From Microbacterium sp. Se63.02b (GTDB lineage: Bacteria; Actinomycetota; Actinomycetes; Actinomycetales; Microbacteriaceae), in NCBI RefSeq assembly GCF_014171575.1, contig NZ_CP050453.1:1240001-1304000 (forward strand): a stretch of 64,000 nucleotides of DNA. The letters run 5' to 3'. The notes under the pieces were generated by a model that was not told where the DNA came from, made no database searches, and worked only from the letters and a program-made list of their open reading frames with translations. Below are positions 25,818-35,577 of this stretch, piece by piece. Made by a program: the position numbers and the translations under genes. Each line of letters starts with the position of its first letter. Positions within the stretch are counted from its first letter, which is position 1.

Positions 25818-28132
25818 TGTCGGGGTCGACCGGCGCCCGCGGCTACGAGCGGTTCGAGGGGGTGGCGGGGGAGTTCACCTCGGAGTCCGAGCCGTGGTGG
25901 CCCGAGCCGCGACGCGCGCGTTCCGGGGCGCCCAACGTGATCGTGATGCTCATCGACGACCTGGGGTTCAGCGATCTCGGTCCGTTCGGCAGCGAGATCG
26001 ACACACCGCACATCGACGGCCTCGCGGACGACGGCTGGGTGTTCACCAACTACCGCACCGCGCCCATGTGCTCCCCGGCCAGGGCGGCGCTGCTCACGGG
26101 CCTCAACCCGCACCGGGCGGGCTTCGGCTTCGTCGCGCACATCGATCCCGGCTACCCCGGGTTCAGCTGCGAGCTCCCCGAGGCGGCGCCCACCCTCGCC
26201 GAGTCGCTGCGGGCAGGGGGCTATGCGACCTTCATGGTCGGCAAGTGGCACCTCACCCTGGAGTCGCGGCTGCACGACGGCGCCGACCGCAGCACCTGGC
26301 CCCTGCAGCGCGGATTCGACAGGTACTTCGGCAGCATGGACGGCTTCACCTCGCTGCACCACCCGCATCGGCTCGTGCAGGACAACTCCGTCGTCGACGT
26401 GCGCGAGTACCCGGACGGGTTCTTCCTGACGGACGAGCTCACCGATCGCGCGATCGGCATGATCGACGACCTCCGCGTGAACGAGCCGGACAAGCCGTTC
26501 TTCCTCTACTACGCCCACACGTCGGTGCACGGCCCGATCCAGGCGAAGGACGTCGACATCGAGAAGTACCGCGGCCGCTACGAGGCGGGGTGGAACCGGA
26601 TGCGGGAGGAGCGCTTCGCCCGACAGCAGGAGCGTGGCATCGTCCCGCCCCACGCGGAGCTGCCAGCCGAGGCGCTCGCCGACGGTGACGCCATCCCCGC
26701 CTGGGACGACCTCCCCGAGGAGGATCGACGCCTGTTCGCGCGACACATGGAGGTCTACGCGGCCGCCGTGGACGAGATCGACCAGAGCGTCGGGCGCCTG
26801 CTCGAGCGCCTCGACCGCAGCGGGGAGCGCGACAACACGATCGTGATCATCGCGAGCGACAACGGCGGCACGGCCGAGGGCGGCCCGACCGGGACGCGCA
26901 GCTACTTCGCGCAGTTCGGCAGTCACGGCGGCATGCCGGCCGGCTGGGTCACGGACGTGCCCCGCGACGTGGACGACATCGGCGGCCCGCGACTGTTCGG
27001 CCAGTATCCGACCGGCTGGGCGCGGGTCTCGAACACGCCGTTCCGCTCCTTCAAGGCCACGACCTACGAGGGAGGGGTGCATGCGCCCCTGGTCATCTCC
27101 TGGCCGGACGCCCCGATGCCCGGCGGGCTGCGGGAGCAGTTCGTGTTCGTGTCCGACCTCGCGCCCACCGTGCTGGAGCTGTGCGGGGTGCCCGCGCTCG
27201 AGGAACGGCACGGACGGTCGGCGCTCGACATGGACGGCGGCAGCATCGTCGAGGTGCTGGCCGACGCCGCAGCGGACGGCCGCGAAGCGCAGTACTTCGA
27301 ATGCGTGGGCCGGCGCGCGCTCGTGGACGGCCCGTGGAAGGCGCTCTCGACCGTGCCGCCGACGCGGGACGACGGCCCGGAAGGCGGGGTGTGGGAGCTG
27401 TACAACCTCGCCGCGGACCCGACCGAGACGGTGGACCTCGCACATGCGCACCCGGAGGTGGTCACCGCGCTGGCCGCCCGCTGGCACGAGGAGGCCTGGC
27501 GGAACACCGTGTTCCCCCTCGACGATCAGGGAGCGCTGTTCCGCCTGCGCCCCGACACCGAGGAGCCGCTGTCCGCTCCGGTCGACCTCGTCCCGTTCCG
27601 ACCGCCGCTGGAGAGGTTCCGCTCTGCCAAGCTCACCGTGCTGCGCTCCTTCGCGATCGAGGTCGACATCGAGACCGCTGCGGACTCCGCGGGTGTGATC
27701 GTCGCGCACGGCGACCAGGGCGGGGGCTATCTGCTCGCGATCGACCACGGCGCGCCGCTGCTCGTCTACAACGCCTACGGGCGGATGCACCGCGCCCGCG
27801 GCGAGGCGCTGACGGTCGGCGCGCATCGCATCGTGGTCAGCGTGGACGAGCTGCCCGATCTGCGGTGGAACCTGACCGTCGACGTCGACGGCGTCCAGGG
27901 CGCCCGGATCGACGGCGTGCCGATGCTGATCGGGATGTCGCCGTTCACCGGCATCAGCGTCGGCTACGACTTCGGCGGTCCCGTCGACTGGGAGCTGCAC
28001 GCCCAGCACCGCTCGTATCCGTTCCGGGGCGGCGAGCTGCGGCGCGTCCGCTACCTCCCCGGCGCGCGCTCACCGCACGATGCGACCGTGCTGCGGGAGG
28101 TGGGTCGAGCGGTGCTGGCCGTCGCCGACTGA
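25817..28132 (+). CDS. type I sulfatase (arylsulfatase-like), cytoplasmic
   Basis: Hydrolyses a sulfate ester to alcohol and sulfate. 771 residues, close to the large mycobacterial AtsA-type enzymes. The formylglycine motif CSPARAALLTG fits C-x-P-x-R-x4-TG, so the Cys would need activation by a formylglycine-generating enzyme, not seen in this window. Metal ligands: IDDLGFSDLGPFG at the N-terminus, MVGKWHLT, and SDNGGTAEGGPTGTR. The last 170 residues are a separate beta-rich domain. No signal peptide or Tat motif is present, so the enzyme should work inside the cell after import by the ABC transporter encoded just upstream (overlapping TGATG). The released alcohol could feed the GMC and aldehyde dehydrogenases across the TetR gene (inference). 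Confidence 0.88.
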   Translation: MSGSTGARGYERFEGVAGEFTSESEPWWPEPRRARSGAPNVIVMLIDDLGFSDLGPFGSEIDTPHIDGLADDGWVFTNYRTAPMCSPARAALLTGLNPHRAGFGFVAHIDPGYPGFSCELPEAAPTLAESLRAGGYATFMVGKWHLTLESRLHDGADRSTWPLQRGFDRYFGSMDGFTSLHHPHRLVQDNSVVDVREYPDGFFLTDELTDRAIGMIDDLRVNEPDKPFFLYYAHTSVHGPIQAKDVDIEKYRGRYEAGWNRMREERFARQQERGIVPPHAELPAEALADGDAIPAWDDLPEEDRRLFARHMEVYAAAVDEIDQSVGRLLERLDRSGERDNTIVIIASDNGGTAEGGPTGTRSYFAQFGSHGGMPAGWVTDVPRDVDDIGGPRLFGQYPTGWARVSNTPFRSFKATTYEGGVHAPLVISWPDAPMPGGLREQFVFVSDLAPTVLELCGVPALEERHGRSALDMDGGSIVEVLADAAADGREAQYFECVGRRALVDGPWKALSTVPPTRDDGPEGGVWELYNLAADPTETVDLAHAHPEVVTALAARWHEEAWRNTVFPLDDQGALFRLRPDTEEPLSAPVDLVPFRPPLERFRSAKLTVLRSFAIEVDIETAADSAGVIVAHGDQGGGYLLAIDHGAPLLVYNAYGRMHRARGEALTVGAHRIVVSVDELPDLRWNLTVDVDGVQGARIDGVPMLIGMSPFTGISVGYDFGGPVDWELHAQHRSYPFRGGELRRVRYLPGARSPHDATVLREVGRAVLAVAD

Positions 28133-28210
28133 CCGGCGCCGACCGAGCGCGGCCGACGCCGGCGTCCTCGGGGGCGCCGTCGTCGGCCGTTGCGGCGCGT
28201 GCCCGCCTCG

Positions 28211-28582
28211 TCATCGGGACAGCTGCGTCACCGCGACGAGCAGCAGGGCGACGGCTCCGAAGCCCGTTCCGAACACCGTGAGCACGAGCAGCAGCGCACC
28301 GCCGGGCAGCACGCCGGACACCCGGCTCGTCAACACCGCTGTCGTGCGCCGCTGCCGTCGCCGTGCCACGATCCAGAGCAGGCAGGCCGTGCCGACGCCG
28401 ATCACCCCGGGGACGACGCCCCAGGCAGCGAGCCCGTCCGGCAGCAAGAGCGGGAAGACCCGCAGCGACAACAGGGAGCCGATCGCGATCGCGAGCGCCG
28501 TGCGTCGCCAGGCCAGTTCGGTGCGCTCCGGCTGCAGCCCTGGGTCGTACAGCCGATCGGGTTCTGCCGCGCGCCGCATCAT
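28211..28582 (-). CDS. DUF202 small membrane protein
   Basis: 123 residues, three hydrophobic segments (AIAIGSLLSLRVFPLLL, VVPGVIGVGTACLLWIV, VLPGGALLLVLTVFGTG). The N-terminal motif PERTELAWRRTALA is the DUF202 signature. Function is not established for the family. It lies 13 bases after a second DUF202 gene in the same direction, the common paired arrangement in actinobacteria. The start could be either of two adjacent ATGs (28582 or 28579). Confidence 0.75.
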   Translation of the reverse strand: MMRRAAEPDRLYDPGLQPERTELAWRRTALAIAIGSLLSLRVFPLLLPDGLAAWGVVPGVIGVGTACLLWIVARRRQRRTTAVLTSRVSGVLPGGALLLVLTVFGTGFGAVALLLVAVTQLSR

Positions 28583-28595
28583 GCCCTTTGCCCGG

Positions 28596-28952
28596 TCAGC
28601 GCCACAGCACGCCGGCGAGGACGAGCAGCCCGACGGTCACCACGACGAGTGCCAGCACCACCGCGGAGAAGGCGCCGGGAAGAGGACGCGAGCGGCGGAG
28701 GGCACGCTCCGCACGCATCCACTCCCACCAGGCCAGCGGTGCCACCACCGTGCCGGTGACCATGAGCAGCAGAGAGGCCGCGAGTCGGAACCCGGGATGC
28801 AGATCGAGGCCGAGGACCTCGAGCGCGACGCCGCCCGCGATCAGCGCGAGGGCCGTGCGTGTCCAGGCCAGGAACGTCCGTTCGTTCGCGAGCGAGAATC
28901 GGGGGTCCGGCTCCTCGCCGATGCCGTAGACGGAGGCGGGGAAGCGGCTCAT
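28596..28952 (-). CDS. YidH-like DUF202 membrane protein
   Basis: 118 residues from ATG 28952. FSLANERTFLAWTRTALALI is the YidH/DUF202 signature; two more hydrophobic helices follow (FRLAASLLLMVTGTVVAPLA and SAVVLALVVVTVGLLVLAGV). First gene of the DUF202 pair. An upstream ATG at 28982 would add ten Arg-rich residues and is less likely because the conserved N-terminus starts at MSRFPASVYG. Role unknown. Confidence 0.75.
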   Translation of the reverse strand: MSRFPASVYGIGEEPDPRFSLANERTFLAWTRTALALIAGGVALEVLGLDLHPGFRLAASLLLMVTGTVVAPLAWWEWMRAERALRRSRPLPGAFSAVVLALVVVTVGLLVLAGVLWR

Positions 28953-28988
28953 CGCCTCATCGTATCGGCGGGAGCGCCGCATCCGGGA

Positions 28989-30629
28989 TCAGTTCCCGTG
29001 CACGCGGCGACCCGCGAACCAGGTCGACACGACCGGAGTGCGCACGATGTCCTCCGCGGGTCCGGCGATCGCATCGCGCGCGAGCACGACGAAGTCGGCG
29101 GACTTGCCTGGCGTGAGCGAACCGGTCTCCGTGCCGAGCCCCATCGCTGTCGCGGCGTTGATCGTGAAGACCTCGAGCGCCTCCTCGGCCGTGATCGCCT
29201 GCGCGGGCCAGAGCGTGCCCGATGCCCTGCCGAGCGGGTCGGCCCTGGTGACGAGACCCTGGAGCCCCTCGAGGGTGTTCGGCGAGTCGCTCACGGGCCA
29301 GTCCGAGCCCCGGCGACGAGCGCCCCCGCATCCAGCAGCGCGCGGTTCGGCTGGGAGTGCTCCGCGCGTTCGCCCAGCACCTCGGCCAGAGCCTGCGGGA
29401 TAACGCCCGGATACCAGATGAAGGGGAGATGTCGGCCGCGACGTCGAGTGCCGCCAACCGCGGGATGTCGGACTCGGCGAGGAACTGCCCGTGGGCGATC
29501 TGCACCGGCGTGGTGACACCGTCGGACCGCAACCGCTCGGCGGCGTCGAGGACCAGACGGGCGGAGCCGTCTCCCGTGCAGTGCACCTTCGCACCGAGAC
29601 CGCGGTCGGCGACCGCGCGCAACCAGCCCGTGAGCTCGTCCAGGGTCATGGTCGTCTCGCCGTGGAAATGCGAACCGTGCACGGGATCCGCGGGGTAGGG
29701 CTCCAGGAACGAGGCCGTGCGCGCCGGCGGCACTCCATCGAGGAAGATCTTCACGAAGTCGGGGCGGTGATGGTCCGTGCGGAACTCCTCGCCGCGATCG
29801 AGCAGCGGGGCGCCGATCGGGTCGAAGCCGAAGATCTCGTCGTTGATCAGCAGCGAGGAGACGACCCAGGCGTTCAGCTCGTCGGCATGGTCGAGGTCGG
29901 CGAGGGCTGCGAGGATGTCGACCGAGACCCCCGCGTCCTGGAACGCGGTGACGCCGTAGGAGTTGAGGATCTCGATGCCCCGCCGCGATGCGGCCGCGTG
30001 CTGGGCGGGGGTGAGACCTCCCGTGCGGTCATATGCCTCCTGTACCGGGATGCCCGCGGCCTCCAGCAGGACGCCCGAGGGGGTCCCGTCGTCCGGGTCG
30101 AGCAGTGTCACCCCGGAAGCGGGGATGCTCTCCGCCGTGATGCCCGCGAGCTCGAGAGCCCGCGTGTTCGCCCAGCGGTTGTGCCGAGAGTCCTCCATCA
30201 GCATCACCGGACGCCCGCCGGCCGCCTCGTCGAGAAGACGGCGACTCGCGGTGTTCGCGAGCGCCGGCAGCAGCGTGGTCGCGACTGCTCCGCCGACGAT
30301 CCAGGCGTCTTCGGGGAGCCCCGCGGCGTGTTCGCGCACGCGGTCGAGGACCCCTCCAACGGCAACGACGGTGCCAGCGACAGCTCGAACAGGTCGGTGC
30401 GTCCCGCGAGCGCGTGGTGGTTGTGCACGTCGACGAAGCCCGGATACACCGCCGCGTCGCCGACCTCGAGCAGCTGCGTCCTGCGGCCGCGGTACGACTC
30501 CATGTCGGACCGTGATCCCACGGCGAGGATCCGGCCGTCGCGGACGGCGAACGCCTCGACGACGGGGTTCGCGCGGTCGGCCGTCCGGATCACGGAGCCG
30601 CTCACGATGAGGTCGGCGACGTCGGTCAT
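28989..30629 (-). CDS. amidohydrolase (YtcJ-like family 3)
   Basis: Metal-dependent hydrolase of about 545 residues. The first metal motif is GFVDVHNHHALAG; later GLGAKVHCTGDGSARLV and QIAHGQFLAESD carry further His ligands, and GSDWPVSDSPNTLEGLQ has the catalytic Asp. The C-terminus GKSADFVVLARD is typical. Frame corrections are needed near 30345, 29410 and about 29320. Its start lies one base from the MoaF stop (30629/30631), and an APC permease precedes that gene, so permease, MoaF and this hydrolase form an operon that may import and open an amide or cyclic substrate. Substrate cannot be told from sequence; YtcJ proteins are diverse. Confidence 0.8.
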
Positions 30630-30630
30630 G

Positions 30631-31470
30631 TCAGGCCTCTCCGAACGATGCGGGCTCGAGCTCGGGCGTGTGCACCGTGGTGGAGAGCAGGCGGCCGTGC
30701 GCCCCGAAGGTGAAGTGCGTCGGCACCTCGCCGCTCTCGTCGAGGCCGAACAGCACGCCGTGCGAGCGGATCGCGTTCACGTCACGGTGGTCGGCGATCG
30801 TCACGGAGGCGCAGGGGATGACCTTCTCGCGCCACGCGAACACGTAGATGCCGGGACGGATCTCCCACACGCTGTTCTCGTCGGTGTCGGCCAGGCCGCG
30901 CTCGGGGCCCGCGAGACACTGCCACGAGTACCACCGCGACGACAGGTACACGTGCTCGTACGCGTGCTCCTCGCTGTACACCCATTCGACGCGGCGTCCG
31001 ATGAGGGTCGTGGTCGGGGCGGCCTCGGTGCCCGTGACCTCGGCGCCCTCGATCGTGCCGGGCCCGAAGTGGTGCTGCACCCGCGTGCGGCCCTGCTCCG
31101 GCGCCGGAAGGATCTCCGACAGCACGGCCAGTGAGCGGCCGTGACGAAGGTCGAGGATCAGCGAGACGGCCTCGTTCGGCAGGTACCGGTGGTGGAACTG
31201 CACGAAGAACAGGTCGGCGTCGACCTCGAACGCCTCGTAGTCGTCGGTGTCCGACGCCGCGGCGGTGTCGTCGTCGGCTCCCGGTCGGTAGTCCCAGGTG
31301 ACGGTGGTGTCGGCGAAGCGGTGCACGATGCGGGTGCCTCGGCCGTCGACGACCGTGATCTCGCGGCCGCTCAGCGCGGTGCTGTGCGGGGCCTTGTTGG
31401 CGTCGAAGCCGGGGGCGAGGCCCTCCAGCGGCAACCAGGTCGAGGTGTCGGCGGGGTTGAGCGTCGTCAT
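30631..31470 (-). CDS. moaF: MoaF-family protein (copy 1)
   Basis: 279-residue cytoplasmic protein of the MoaF family: an N-terminal lipocalin-like half (IVHRFADTTVTWDY, FFVQFHHRYLPNEAVSLILD) and a C-terminal half with IGRRVEWVYSEEHAYEHVYL and SWQCLAGPERGLADTD. The family name links it to molybdopterin, but moaF was described in the monoamine regulon of Klebsiella, and no molybdenum genes are near here. Frame intact. It is the middle gene of an APC permease, MoaF, amidohydrolase operon. A second copy is encoded at 42441-43229 beside another transporter. Family call is firm, function uncertain. Confidence 0.78.
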   Translation of the reverse strand: MTTLNPADTSTWLPLEGLAPGFDANKAPHSTALSGREITVVDGRGTRIVHRFADTTVTWDYRPGADDDTAAASDTDDYEAFEVDADLFFVQFHHRYLPNEAVSLILDLRHGRSLAVLSEILPAPEQGRTRVQHHFGPGTIEGAEVTGTEAAPTTTLIGRRVEWVYSEEHAYEHVYLSSRWYSWQCLAGPERGLADTDENSVWEIRPGIYVFAWREKVIPCASVTIADHRDVNAIRSHGVLFGLDESGEVPTHFTFGAHGRLLSTTVHTPELEPASFGEA

Positions 31471-31514
31471 GTCTTTCCTTCGGTCGGAGTGGGTGCGGGG
31501 TGCGGGGGAACGGC

Positions 31515-32971
31515 TCAGCGGTCGCTGAACCGCTCCAGGTCGGTGGCGAGGCCCTCGTACACGGCGGGCTTCGAACGCTGGAGATAGGCGCCGTACACGA
31601 GCCCGCCGATCAGGGCGAGCACGAGCAGCAGAGGCATCAGACGGATCGCGAGTTCCTGCGACCCGGCCACGATGTCGAAGTTCACGACAGCGAGGATCGA
31701 GATCGCGGCGATGCCGAGGAAGCCGATGCCAGGGGCGATGAACGTGCTCCACCACCGCGGGTCGTTCCTCCTGCGGAAGTACACCACGATCGAGATCGCG
31801 GCCAGTCCCTGCAGGATCAGCACGCTGAGCGTGCCGAAGCCGAGCATGGCGGGCACGAGGGTCACGATGGGGTCGGCGCCGGCGATCGCGAAGATGATCG
31901 CGACGATCGCGGCGAAGCCCGCCTGGACGACGCCCGCCAGCTGTGGTGCGCCGTTCGCGCGGGTGCGGGCGAGAGCCTGCGGGAGGATCCTCGCCCGACC
32001 CAGGGGTAGAGGTAGCGCGTCGCCGAGTTGTGGAACGCGAGCATCGCGGCGAACAGGCTCACCAGGAGCAGCACCATCATCACGGTCGTCAGGGGTCCGC
32101 CCAGGTACTGCTGCGAGAGCGAGAAGATCAGATCGCCCGTCGGCAGGTGCTCGAGCGCGGTGGCCTGCGCCTGCGCCACCCCGGTCGCGCTCACCACGGC
32201 CCAGGTCGTCACACCGAGGATGACGCCGATCGCGATGATCGAGGTGTAGGTGGCGCGCGGGATCGTGCGCAGCGGCTGCTTGGCCTCCTCGCTGAACAGC
32301 GCGGTCGCCTCGAAACCGAGGAACCCGGTGGCCGCGAGCAGCAGACCGATCGGCAGCGAGCCGGAGAACACGGCCTCGGGGCTGAACGCCGCGACGTCGT
32401 ACCCGGTCTGCACGAGCACGGAGACGTCGAACACGACCAGCATCAGCACCTCGAGCAGGAGGCACACGCCGAGGATCTTCGAGCTGAAGTCGACCCCGAC
32501 CCTGGCCAGGATGAAGCACACGACGATCGACAGCAGCCCCCACACGAGCCAGTGCACGTCGAGTCCGGTGAGGTCGCGGATGATCGTCTGCATGAAGAAG
32601 CCGCTCGTGCCGATCGTGCCGACCACGAAGAAGTTGTAGCCGAGTGTGGCGATGAGTCCGGCGACGAGTCCACCCGTGCGGCCGAGCCCCTTCACGACGA
32701 ACGCGTAGAAGCCGCCCGCATTCACGAGCTGCTTCGACATCTGCGCGTAGCCGACCGCGAACAGCAGCAGGATCGCCGCGACCAGGAAGAACGACATCGG
32801 GGTGCCGCCGCCGTTGCCCAGGGCGATCGCGAGCGAGGCCACGACCACGATGCCCGTCAACGGCGCGACCGCGGCGAGGACCAGGAAGACGATGCCGGCG
32901 ACGCCGAGAGCGCCGGGGCGGAGGGAGGTGTGGTGCTGCGTCGTCGTGGACGCAGAAGTCTGTTCTGCCAC
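31515..32971 (-). CDS. APC-family amino acid/amine permease
   Basis: Membrane transporter of about 485 residues with about 12 hydrophobic segments. Recognisable stretches: GALGVAGIVFLVLAAVAPLT, AGGFYAFVVKGLGRTGGLVA, the substrate-helix region GFLGFEATALFSEEAKQPLR and, after the break, PQLAGVVQAGFAAIVAI. Start GTG 32971 is chosen because AAAGGAG precedes it at the right distance; a longer frame from 33007 is unlikely. One break near 32000, in GGGCGAGGATC, needs correction. First gene of the operon with MoaF and the amidohydrolase, so it is probably the uptake system for their substrate, likely an amine or amino-acid-like compound (inference). Confidence 0.82.
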
Positions 32972-33090
32972 GTCGGCTCCTTTGCTGGGTGACGGCCGTG
33001 CGGACACGGCATCGACGACGAGGGGAATCGCCGATAGAGCGAGTCTGCTCGCGCGGCCTCGGCCGTGCTTGACCCTGAGCGAAGGACGAT

Positions 33091-33137
33091 GGTGTCACCG
33101 TGCACACCCCGACGGGCGGCGTCGCCTCGGTGTCACC
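33091..33137. promoter_or_regulatory. tandem GGTGTCACC palindromes, candidate operators
   Basis: GGTGTCACC (a perfect 9-base palindrome) occurs at 33091-33099 and again at 33129-33137, centres 38 bases apart, in the 243-base gap between the divergent APC permease and SDR genes. Two identical sites close together between divergent promoters suggest a shared regulator. No regulator gene in this gap was recognised. Confidence 0.45.
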
Positions 33138-33214
33138 CGGGGGAGCAGGATGACCGTGAGACGCCGCCGTCCCCTGCCGCACCACCGCGTGCCGGACGGC
33201 GCGGGGAGGATGCG

Positions 33215-33982
33215 ATGGACCTGCAGCTGCACGGCACGGCAGCCCTGATCACGGGCGCCGGAAGCGGCATCGGTCGTGCGACGGCGGTCGCGCTCGCCGC
33301 GGAGGGTGTTCGCGTCGCCCTGCTGGACAGGGATCGCGCCGCGGTGGAAGTCACCGCCGCCGCCGTGCGGGCGAGCGAGACCGCGACGGGGGACGCGGTC
33401 GTCGTTGTCGCCGATGTGACGGACGAGGATCAGGTGCGCACGGCGGTCGAGGATGCCGTCGAGATGCTCGGCCGCCTCGATGCCGTGGTGTGCTGCGCGG
33501 GGGGTCTCGGGGCCCGTCGGAGCGTCGATCGAGGAGATCGACCTCGCCGCGTGGAACGCGGTGCTCGCGGTCAACGTCACGGGTCCCTTCCTGGTGCTGA
33601 AGCACGCGCTGCCGGCGCTGCGGGCGGCCGGTGCCGCATCCGTGGTGCTGCTCGCGAGCGACTCGGCCTTCGTCGCCTCACCCGGGATGGTGCCGTACTG
33701 CACGTCCAAGGCCGCCCTGGTCCAGTTCGGCCGCGCCCTCGCAGTCGACCTCGCCGACACGGGGATCCGTGTGAACGCGGTCGCTCCCTCGATCGTCGAC
33801 ACCCCGATGAGTCGGGGGACCTCGGGGCGGAGGCGTTCGACGCGCCGCCGTTCCCGGTGCAGACGGCGGAGGAGGTCGCCGCCCACGTGACCTACCTGGT
33901 GTCGCCGCGGACGAGGGCGGTCAACGGTGCCAGCCTCCTCAGCGATTTCGGTTACACCGCCCGTTCCGGGTTCCCCGCCTAG
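33215..33982 (+). CDS. short-chain dehydrogenase/reductase
   Basis: NAD(P)-dependent oxidoreductase of about 255 residues. N-terminal GAGSGIGRATAVALAAEG dinucleotide motif, central AVNVTGPFLVLKHALPAL, and catalytic YCTSK (PYCTSKAALVQFGRALAVDL) with the upstream Ser in LLASDSA. GGGAGGATGCG precedes the ATG. Two breaks, near 33510 and 33825, are corrected. Followed after about 90 bases by a second SDR. Substrate unknown; position suggests the same catabolic pathway as the APC permease operon on the other strand. Confidence 0.8.
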   Translation: MDLQLHGTAALITGAGSGIGRATAVALAAEGVRVALLDRDRAAVEVTAAAVRASETATGDAVVVVADVTDEDQVRTAVEDAVEMLGRLDAVVCCAGGLGARRSVDRGDRPRRVERGARGQRHGSLPGAEARAAGAAGGRCRIRGAARERLGLRRLTRDGAVLHVQGRPGPVRPRPRSRPRRHGDPCERGRSLDRRHPDESGDLGAEAFDAPPFPVQTAEEVAAHVTYLVSPRTRAVNGASLLSDFGYTARSGFPA

Positions 33983-34073
33983 CGCGGTCGAGCCGGGCCG
34001 ACCGCCCCCGTGTCGAGCACCAGGGTGCCGCACGCAGAACACCGCATACAGAACACAACACCGAGGAGCACAC

Positions 34074-34889
34074 ATGGGAATCGTGGTCGGATCGACGGTC
34101 TCCGGACGCGTCGTCGTCATCACAGGAGGCGGCACGGGCATCGGCGCCGCCATCGCGGAGAGATATGCAGCCGAGGGGGCGCACGTCGTCGTCGTCGGGC
34201 GTCGTCCTGAGCCGTTGCACGAGGTCGAGCGCGCAGTCGGCGCGGTGCCGATCATCGCCGATGCGGCAGACACGGCATCGGCGAAGGCCGCGGTGGCCGA
34301 GGTGCTGGCGCGGTTCGGGCGCATCGACGTGCTGGTGGCGAACGCCGGAGGACACGGGTTCTCCCCGGTCGGCGAGACCGACGACGAGAGCTGGGACGCC
34401 GCGATCCGCGCCAACCTCACGACGGCGTTCACGATGGCGCGCGAGGCGCTTCCCGCCCTGATCGAGGCCAAGGGGCAGATCGTGATCGTGTCGTCGCTGG
34501 CCGGTCTCTTCGCGGGCCCATCGGTGGCCGGATACACGGTCGGCAAGCATGCCCTGGTCGGACTCACCCGCACCCTCGCCCGCGACTACGGCCGACACGG
34601 CGTGCGCGTGAACGCGATCTGCCCCGGCTGGGTGCAGACGCCGATGGCCGACGAGGAGATGGACGAGTTCGCCGCGCACGCCGGACTCGCCTCCCGGGAG
34701 GAGGGCTACGCCAAGGTCACGGCCGACGTTCCGCTGCGGCGCCCTGCGCGTCCCGCCGAGATCGCCTCAGTCGTGCGGTTCCTCGGCTCCGGCGAGTCGT
34801 CGTACATCACGGGGGCCGTGATCGTGGCGGATGGCGGATCGCACGTCGTCGACGTTCCGACGATCGCGTTCGACCACGCCGGGATGTAG
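34074..34889 (+). CDS. short-chain dehydrogenase/reductase
   Basis: 271 residues, frame intact. Motifs: ITGGGTGIGAAIAERYAAEG, VLVANAGGHGFSPVGETD, catalytic VSSLAG...YTVGKHALVGLTRT and CPGWVQTPMADEEM. A GAGGAG sits just before the start. It has the tail SSYITGAVIVADGGSHVVD common to classical SDRs. It ends 14 bases from a convergent TetR gene. Substrate unknown. Confidence 0.84.
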   Translation: MGIVVGSTVSGRVVVITGGGTGIGAAIAERYAAEGAHVVVVGRRPEPLHEVERAVGAVPIIADAADTASAKAAVAEVLARFGRIDVLVANAGGHGFSPVGETDDESWDAAIRANLTTAFTMAREALPALIEAKGQIVIVSSLAGLFAGPSVAGYTVGKHALVGLTRTLARDYGRHGVRVNAICPGWVQTPMADEEMDEFAAHAGLASREEGYAKVTADVPLRRPARPAEIASVVRFLGSGESSYITGAVIVADGGSHVVDVPTIAFDHAGM

Positions 34890-34902
34890 CCGGACGGGGA
34901 CG

Positions 34903-35459
34903 TCAGGCGCGGACCCCGCTGCGGCGCGGTAGCGGAGGCCGTCCACCAGCAGACCGACCAGGGTCTGGCTCTGCTCCTCCGATCCGGCGGAGTGGCAGAG
35001 GTTCGCCGCGGCATACAGGAGCTGTCTCGCGTCGACGTCGGGGCGGATCGTCCCGGCGTCGGCGGCGGCGTCGAGGAGACGTTCGAGGGCTCCGCCGAGT
35101 TCGGCGGTGAAGTACGACGGGAGCGCCTCGAACGCGGGGTCTCCGGAGTGCAGGGCAGCAGCGAGGCCGCGTTTCGTGGCGATGAACTGCGTGAAGCGCT
35201 GCAGCCACAGGGCGAGCGCTTCGTCAGGAGCGTGCGCTGCGGCGAGTTCGTCGGCAGCCACTGCGGTGGCATCGACGGCGTGTCGGAAGACGGCGACCAC
35301 GAGGTCCGAACGCGTCGGGAACCGCCGATACAGGGTGCCGACTCCGACACCCGCGCGCTCGGCGATCAGTCTCGCGGGCGCGTCGACCCCCTCCGTCGCG
35401 AAGACCTCGCGCGCGGCGTCGGTGAGAGCGTCAGCATTGCGGCGGGCGTCGGCGCGCAT
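34903..35459 (-). CDS. TetR-family regulator
   Basis: About 185 residues. Start MRADARRNADALTDAAREVF, helix-turn-helix APARLIAERAGVGVGTLYRR then FPTRSDLVVAVFRHAV, C-terminal domain typical of small SACE_7040-like TetR proteins. The last residues need one correction near 34930 to reach the stop at 34903. Divergent from the aldo/keto reductase gene with a perfect 17-base palindrome between them (35482-35498), which is the likely operator for both. Confidence 0.8.
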
Positions 35460-35481
35460 GGATCCTCCAGGGGTTGCATAA

Positions 35482-35498
35482 ACGGAACGTCGTTCCGT
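35482..35498. promoter_or_regulatory. 17-base palindromic operator
   Basis: ACGGAACG-T-CGTTCCGT is a perfect inverted repeat with a one-base centre, 23 bases before the TetR start and 80 before the reductase start. A related half (AAGGCGTTCCA) follows at about 35510. Autoregulated TetR control of the divergent pair is inferred. Confidence 0.7.
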
Positions 35499-35577
35499 AT
35501 GCTTCCGGAAAGGCGTTCCACTTCGGTCAACGATAGAGCACCGGACAGCAGCACGCCATCGACGGAAGGAACAGGAC

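Noticed and set aside
25505..28009. Long open frame on the minus strand opposite the sulfatase
   Set aside because: It is His/Arg/Val-rich shadow translation of a high-GC gene with clear sulfatase and ATPase motifs on the plus strand; no family resemblance.
28080..29516. Long plus-strand frame over the DUF202 and amidohydrolase genes
   Set aside because: Antisense to three recognisable proteins and of biased Arg/Pro composition.
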